Translations under genes and position numbers: made by a program | The notes under the pieces: generated by a model | Database searches by the model: none | Told to the model about the DNA's origin: nothing | Seen by the model: the letters and a program-made list of their open reading frames with translations, nothing else | NCBI GenBank assembly: GCA_026873275.1 | Contig: JANTUC010000009.1 | Coordinates: 124,001-188,000, forward strand | Length of the DNA: 64,000 nucleotides | Direction: 5' to 3' | DNA from: Pseudopithomyces maydicus | Lineage: Eukaryota > Ascomycota > Dothideomycetes > Pleosporales > Didymosphaeriaceae | Shown here: in pieces, positions 58,511 to 64,000 of the stretch | Layout of the letters: each line of letters starts with the position of its first letter | Numbering within the stretch: position 1 is the stretch's first letter

Positions 58511-60206
58511 TGATGAATTTACGTAGCACGGAAAAGTTATATCCTCTACCTCCTTTGATTTGGAATCTAATTCGACTACTCGTCTTTCAACCTACTCAAT
58601 CATACATCAACACTGCCAGCTAAATGTCCATTCTCAGCCTAGACCACAAATATGAACAATTTCAGTTTTGTTGTTCGAAGGCGCTCCTAATCTAGTCGCC
58701 ATTGAGACCTTAGAACTAGGCGATTGAGTAAGGTCAGCTGTGTCACCTTTTTTAAGAGATATACCAAGTAAATTCAGTCGTCCCATTGGAAAATAATAGT
58801 TCCACGATACCCACGTACACAACATCCCACACACAAACTAAACAGCACGTTGTACACACACCGACCGACTAGTACGTACATCAATACACAAAAAATAGAT
58901 ATATATCACAACCCCATCCACCATCTATCCCGTTCCCGCTAATCCTCACATCCCATCACATACCCACCCACACGCGTACACAGTCTACATGCCAAATGCC
59001 ACATGCCACATGCCACATGCCAAATGCCACCAAGCACCTATCGCTTCCACTTCTCCTATCCTCTCCTCTCTCATCCCATCCCATCCCATCTTCTCGACTC
59101 CACCCACGGTATCACACAAACGTATACACCAACCCGATTTACCTTCTTCGCCCCGATCGTCTTCGCTCGCTCCCTCCCTCCTTGCATCCCGACCAAAGGA
59201 AAAAGCAAACAATTTCGAGCCTGAAGCCGATGTCAAGATAGTGCAAGACGAGACAAGTACAACAAGCATGCATCCCCCTCGCCCAGAGAAAGCCACGCGA
59301 AGAGTATGTGTTGTATCAGCACTTTATTCCTTCCCTGCTCGCCTCGTCCCCCAGACCGATCGCCCACTCAACTCAACGGGGCGCTTGATCGATCGAGCTC
59401 ATCCCAGACGACCAGGCCAAAAGGCTTCCATCGTAGATACACACATACATACCCACCCACCCACCCACCAACGAAGCGAAGCCGCGCCATGTCGAGAACA
59501 AGAACAAGAACAAGAACAAGAACGAGGAACCTGGTTAGAGCCGCGCCGTGTGCCCAAGCGGTGTACGTACGCACCCAGCCCGATCCAATCGAACCCAACC
59601 CAACCCAACCCAACCCAACCAACCAACCAACAAAAGCACGGTCTATGGCAAACCAACGAATATAGGACAAAGATAAAGACAAAGACAAAGACAAAAACAA
59701 AAACAAAACGGACATGATAGTCGTAAAGTAAAAATCTTTCCAACGCCCATCTGAAACGGCATGTTGTGAAATTTCAACGACATGGACAAACGAACACCCA
59801 TCTGCAGTGCAGTGCTGAAAGACTGGAATATAGTATGTGGAAAACAAAGCTGTGCCAGACAAGACCAGATAAGACCAGACCAGACAAGACAAGACCAGAC
59901 CCCAAGCTGCGGATTCGAATTCGAAAAGATTTCAAAATTGATGGATGGATGGATGGATGGGTGAGACTTTGCTTTCTTCCTTTCCTTTCCTTTCCTTCCC
60001 CTTCGTATCTCGGCCCAAGAAAGCTCAAAGTCCAGTCCAAAAACCCTTCTCTGCCCCCCCCCCCTTTCCCCACCACCTTCGCCGCTCTACCCCAGGACGC
60101 CACGCCACGCCACGCCACGCCACGCCACGCCACGCCACGCCACCCCATGCCATGCCATGCCATGCCATGCCTCCCCCTACCCCATCGCATGCTGCACCCT
60201 CCAAAG
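58511..60206. other. Intergenic, microsatellite-rich
   Basis: A 1.7-kb region dominated by many simple repeats (see repeat entry). Long frames on both strands here come from repeats without stops and are not genes. Confidence 0.7.
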
Positions 60207-60275
60207 TCACAACTCATCATCCTCCTCCATCCTTGTCTCCGCCAACCCCGCACTCGCACTCGCACTCGCACTTCC
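58980..60275. repeat. Belt of microsatellites
   Basis: At least ten distinct short tandem repeats lie within 1.3 kb. They include ATGCCACATGCC variants (about 58988-59030), CCCA (59450-59470), AAGAAC (59498-59532), CCAAC (59587-59635), AAAGAC and AAAAAC (59668-59708), GACCAGACAA variants (59862-59900), GATG (59938-59960), GCCAC (60098-60142), CATGC (60146-60170) and GCACTC (60250-60272). The last block falls inside the 3' end of the DUF7918 gene. Confidence 0.85.
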
Positions 60276-62174
60276 CATCCCCAATCCCATCCCCATGCCC
60301 AACCCCCCTCTGAATTCCCCCTCTCCTTCTGCGCGCTCGCCGCCAACGTCGCCCCCAGACTCTTCCTGACGCCCTCGTCGAACCCGGGCAAGGACGCGCG
60401 CTGCTTCTTAAAAGGGGAGCCGACGCTGGCGCCCGTGTCGGATGCGAGGTCCGGGAGGGAGGACTTTGGTGGTGCCGCGGAGGAGGAGGAGGAGGGGAGG
60501 TGGTCTGCGGGGGTATCTGTGGGGGCGAGCGGGGTGCCTGAGATGGGGGAGGCGGAGGGGTTGCGGGTGGTGGGGTCGGTGGGGTGGGTGAGGGGTTCGG
60601 CGGAGTGTTGGCGTTTGAGCTGGGGGGTGTTAGTAGATGGGTGGATGGATGGATGGATAGAGGGAGGGAGGGAAGTAACTGACCTTTATCTTTCGCACGC
60701 CCTCTTCCAGCTCGCCTTCTCGTCGGGCGTCCTCGGGGGATAGCAAGCCCTTTCCGCTCGAGTCTACTTCGTCGTCGAGATCCTCGTCTTTGATTTTGAC
60801 GTCGTCGTCGTCATCGTCGCTGTCCATGGCGTCTTCGTTCCGCTTGCCCTTGGCTTCCTTCTCTCGGTATCCGGCGAAGTTCTTGGTACCTGTTGTGGCG
60901 TTCAGGGGCTTTAATGCGCTGAGATCCAGACCCATTGACTTTCTCCGTGTTGCTACCGGTGATTCTTTCGTCTTCCCTGTGGCGAGGATACCCATCTTGC
61001 GCAGTTGTCCTAGTGTTGTTAGCTTCGGCGCCTGCAGCGAGCGGACTATAACTTACGCTCTCCCCGGTACAGGAAAGTGAAGACAGCATATGGCTTGTCT
61101 GGAGGATCTATGCCAGTCACTGTCTGTGTGCTGATGGACTTGGGATCCAGCGTCTTAGGCTTAGCGAAACTGGTGGTGTGATCCACGTCTTCACCGTCAC
61201 CGTTCTGGGTATTCTCGTCGTCGTCATGCGCGTCGAATTGGGGCGAGTATTCGCCGCGCTTTATCTCGCCACTAGCAAGGACACGGAAGAGGGCCACCTT
61301 GATCTGGCCTGCGGCCTCGGGCTGCGGCGGCTCGTCGTCTGAGTCTGAATCCGAAGTGAAGAAGTCATCGTTGCCGGAGAGCGACTCCACGGGGGCATCC
61401 TGGTTCTCGCCGTATCGCAGCACGCCGTTGCTCTGTGAGTCCTCTTCTTTGATCTGCCCCTCCCTGCGCTTCCTGCGCTTCTTCTCCAGGCGCTGCTTCC
61501 GCTTCTCGATGGTAGCTGCGACATCCTTGCCCTCGAGATCCAGGCCATTGAGCCAGCGCTCCAGGCCGACCTCGCGGAACAAGAACTCGCGCTCCGCAAG
61601 ACCTCCGCCTTCGGACTGGGGGACGCTAACCCACCGCGAGTTGACCCACGTCTCTTCCCCGCGCCTAAGCAGCGTCGCGACTTCTTCCTTTGCCCTTCCA
61701 TCGAAGTATATGTACGCTGCAATGGTCTCGTTCGGTGAAGATGTGAGCGGCTTGTACGGTGCAATTAGCTTCGTGTCTCCGCTGGCGAGGCCCGGCGCAC
61801 CGCCGACCAGCTGCGGTCGGGGATGCGGGTCATCTGGAGTGGCTTTGGGGGTGGAGTATGGTACATGGAGGCCTGGTGTGAGGAGCGTAATGGAGATGGC
61901 GAAGGTGGACTGCTCCGGTTTGGTGGCGCCGGAGGGCACTTTGGCGGGCGGGACGGGGATGTAGGAGGTTATGCGGTGCGCGCGTGTTTGCTTCTGTATC
62001 GAGTACTCGGCGAGTGGGCCATTCGGCGTGTCTAGAATGAGGTTAGCAGGAGGACGGGTGCAGCGCGGGCGCAGGGTACTTTACGGATGGAGACGGCCTG
62101 GTGAGACACACTGTCAGTTTCAGATTGTGTTTCTGCGGGCGGGGAGTACGTACCAAGCCCAGGAAGCAGGGCAT
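60207..62174 (-). CDS. DUF7918-family fungal protein (frame broken once)
   Basis: Conserved fungal protein of about 582 residues and unknown function. Exons are 62154-62174, 62085-62097, 61057-62031, 60684-61009 and 60207-60619; introns are 47-64 bp. Exon 2 is only 13 bp. The N-terminal half (HTPNGPLAEY, ATKPEQSTFAISITLLTPGLH, TIAAYIYFDGRAKEEV) is the globular domain. The centre is charged with KKRRKRRE and the second half carries acidic runs (DSDDDDDDVKIKDEDLDDE), nuclear in character. The extreme C-terminus is acidic. The frame breaks at a C6 run on the plus strand (60303-60308); one added base makes the whole length divisible by three and moves the stop to 60207. The family name is from memory. 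Confidence 0.8.
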
Positions 62175-63458
62175 CTTGGGCGTGGGTGAGTCTGGTCTGG
62201 GCCAGTATTGTTCTATGCAAGTGAATCTACCAGGGCGTGCTAGGCTCTAGCGCGGTCGAGGGGTAGCGGGTCGGAGCGGTGAGCGGCGGGCGAAATTGCA
62301 GAGGTGCAGGGCGGAATACAAAATAATTCGGGCGTGCGTTGTGGGCAGCTCGGGGCGCGCCGCAGAGTGCAGCTCGTACGGGGGGACCTGCGGGTGACGG
62401 GCGGCTGGCGGATTTGTTGTATGGGCATGTAAGTATGGGATAGGCGAGCGAGGGGACGGACGGTGAGCTGCGCAGGCGACCACGACGGCCCGCGGGGCTG
62501 AACCACAAGTTTCCGAGCCTTGGCACGCGGTGACTGTCCAAGATCGACGGGGCAGAGGCTCAAGGCATGTCCAGCGCGGGGGCGAGCACTTGCGAGGGTC
62601 TGGAGACGACTGCAGATGCAAAGGTGCTAGAGAGAGACACACACAGAAAGCTGCAGGTGTGAAGGCCCCCGGCTGACAGCCAATCATACACTCACACCCC
62701 GCATTTGCCGCCCGTGGCTCCTACACGTCCGCCGTGCTCACGCGTATCCTGAGAGCATCGCTGCTCGCCACGCCCCGGACCTCTCTGCGCCTGTTCCGAA
62801 TGGCTGCCAGTGCTCTACACGGGCGCGAGACGCGTATTTCTTTTCCGTGTGTCAATGACTGTCCGCGTCCGCCGAGCCGGCTGGAGAGGGACCAGACACC
62901 ACAGCCTGATATCCCCCCATCGTCGATCTCCGATTTCACTGCGACGTCATTGGATTGCTGGTAGACTACTTTCCAAGCACAGCCCATGCTAACACGACGC
63001 ATTGTTCATGGATTACTGTCCAGGCACAGTTGGCGTTGATACGCATTGCTGATAGACCATTATCTATTATGAGAGACTATCTTGACAGACTACTGTCCAG
63101 GCACAGTCGGTGTTGATACGCATTGTTGGTAGACCATCATCTATTATGAGAGACTATCTTGACAGAGTACTGTCCAGGAACAATCGTTGTTAACACGCAT
63201 TGCTGCTAGTCTATCTATCTAATGTACAGACGGTATAGTCGATTTAAATACGCACTGCTGCTAGACTATCCATCTACTGTACAGACGGCACAGTCGATTC
63301 AAACACGCATTAATGATAGACTGGACTACTCTCCAGACACAGGCCATATCAACACGCACTCTTGATAGACCATCTCGACAGACCATCCTCCAAGCTTTAC
63401 CATCCTATTTCAAGGCAATGGTATACAGCCCCAGTCCGCACCGTCACCGGTCCAGCCG
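62175..63458. other. Intergenic, partly tandem-repeated
   Basis: A 1.3-kb region between the DUF7918 start and the HAD gene. The left part (62240-62700) is GC-rich with overlapping non-conserved frames. The right part carries the 77-bp repeat. Confidence 0.55.
62965..63375. repeat. Degenerate tandem repeat, 77-bp period
   Basis: TACTGTCCAG recurs at 63014, 63091 and 63168, a strict 77-bp period, with the rest of each unit (GATACGCATTG, TAGACCATNATCTATTATGAGAGACTATCTTGACA) well conserved. Shorter, more diverged units flank them on both sides (from about 62965 and to about 63375), sharing ACACGCAT and TAGACTA pieces. No coding sense. Confidence 0.85.
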
Positions 63459-64000
63459 CTACCTCTGCCCTACCAAACGCTCCACCTCCTCTGCCACCAT
63501 CCTCCCAGCCCTACTTGTCCTCCTCGCACCCCCCGCCCACCTATTCTTCGGCGTCCACCTCACCAGCTCATCCAGCCCCCTCACAATCCTCATCTTCCTC
63601 CTCTTCCCCTCATACCTCACCAGCTTGGTCTCGAGCGGCTCGTTCCTCCACACCTCTTCACCACCACCCCTCTCCATCACCCCCGCCGATCGATCCACCC
63701 TCACAGCATGCCACCCCGCCGCCATCGCCCCAAAGTAATCGTTCGTCACCGAGTCGCCGACATACAGCTTCTCGTAGTCGTCCACGCACCCGAGGCCCGC
63801 GGATGCAGGCGCGGCCTCGATCGTCGAGGCCAGCGTGGCGGTTGCGGCGTCGAAGATGCGGCGGTCGGGCTTCTCGTGGCCGACGTCGTAGGAGAGGGCC
63901 ACGAAGTCGATGTCGTTTTCTCCCGTGATTGCAAGAGGACGTTGGTTGGGGACGCCCGCGCGGTGGGGGCCGACTTTGAGACCGAAGGAGGAGAGGATGG
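63459..64000 (-). CDS. HAD-superfamily hydrolase (5' end outside window)
   Basis: C-terminal part (about 180 residues) of a haloacid-dehalogenase-like phosphatase; the frame is open to the right edge. The conserved third and fourth motifs are visible: HEKPDRRIFDAA (Lys) and LYVGDSVTNDYFGAMAAGWHAVRVDR (acidic pair GDSVTND). This resembles the HDHD3-type subgroup. The catalytic first Asp lies outside the window. The C-terminus after residue 80 of this part is basic. Substrate unknown. Confidence 0.8.
   Translation of the reverse strand, partial: ILSSFGLKVGPHRAGVPNQRPLAITGENDIDFVALSYDVGHEKPDRRIFDAATATLASTIEAAPASAGLGCVDDYEKLYVGDSVTNDYFGAMAAGWHAVRVDRSAGVMERGGGEEVWRNEPLETKLVRYEGKRRKMRIVRGLDELVRWTPKNRWAGGARRTSRAGRMVAEEVERLVGQR

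Noticed and set aside
59368..60391. Long minus and plus frames over the microsatellites
   Set aside because: Repeats without stops keep all frames open; only the part from 60207 up belongs to a real gene.

Overview
The window is nuclear DNA of a filamentous ascomycete (Pezizomycotina; Dothideomycetes is likely but unproven). Genes are interrupted by short GT-AG introns of about 46-130 bp. A non-reducing polyketide synthase sits in a compact cluster, and the flanking housekeeping genes are typically fungal: HMT1-type ABC half-transporter, galactokinase, F-BAR/SH3 cytokinesis scaffold and CCR4-NOT scaffold NOT1. All exon boundaries were placed by eye from splice consensus and reading frame.

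Left flank (1-20953): ABC transporter (-, runs off the left edge), small hypothetical gene (-), galactokinase (-), F-BAR/SH3 protein (-) and NOT1 (+). Middle (23280-57193): a candidate biosynthetic cluster of 13 genes plus one BTB gene. In order: BBE-type flavin oxidase 1 (+), NR-PKS SAT-KS-MAT-PT-ACP-TE (-), SDR (+), rhodopsin-like 7TM protein 1 (-), FAD monooxygenase 1 (-), GMC oxidoreductase (+), O-methyltransferase (+), BBE-type oxidase 2 (-), 7TM protein 2 (-), FAD monooxygenase 2 (+), BTB-like protein (-), MFS exporter (-), acetolactate-decarboxylase-like protein (+) and cytochrome P450 (+). Right flank (57581-64000): F-box-like protein (+), a microsatellite belt, a nuclear-type DUF7918 protein (-), a 77-bp tandem repeat, and a HAD phosphatase (-, runs off the right edge).

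Inferred cluster logic: the PKS builds an aromatic polyketide. The O-methyltransferase, two FAD monooxygenases, P450, SDR, GMC enzyme and two secreted BBE-type flavoproteins would decorate or couple it, and the MFS protein would export it. The acetolactate-decarboxylase-like protein and the two paralogous 7TM proteins are unusual members. No cluster transcription factor, laccase or fasciclin gene is visible. The product cannot be named from sequence.

A second signal runs through the whole window. Seven or eight otherwise intact genes, including essential NOT1, are broken by single-base shifts, and nearly every shift falls in a G or C run that looks one base short. This reads as systematic homopolymer under-calling in the assembly rather than gene decay, and it would split most of these genes in automatic annotation.
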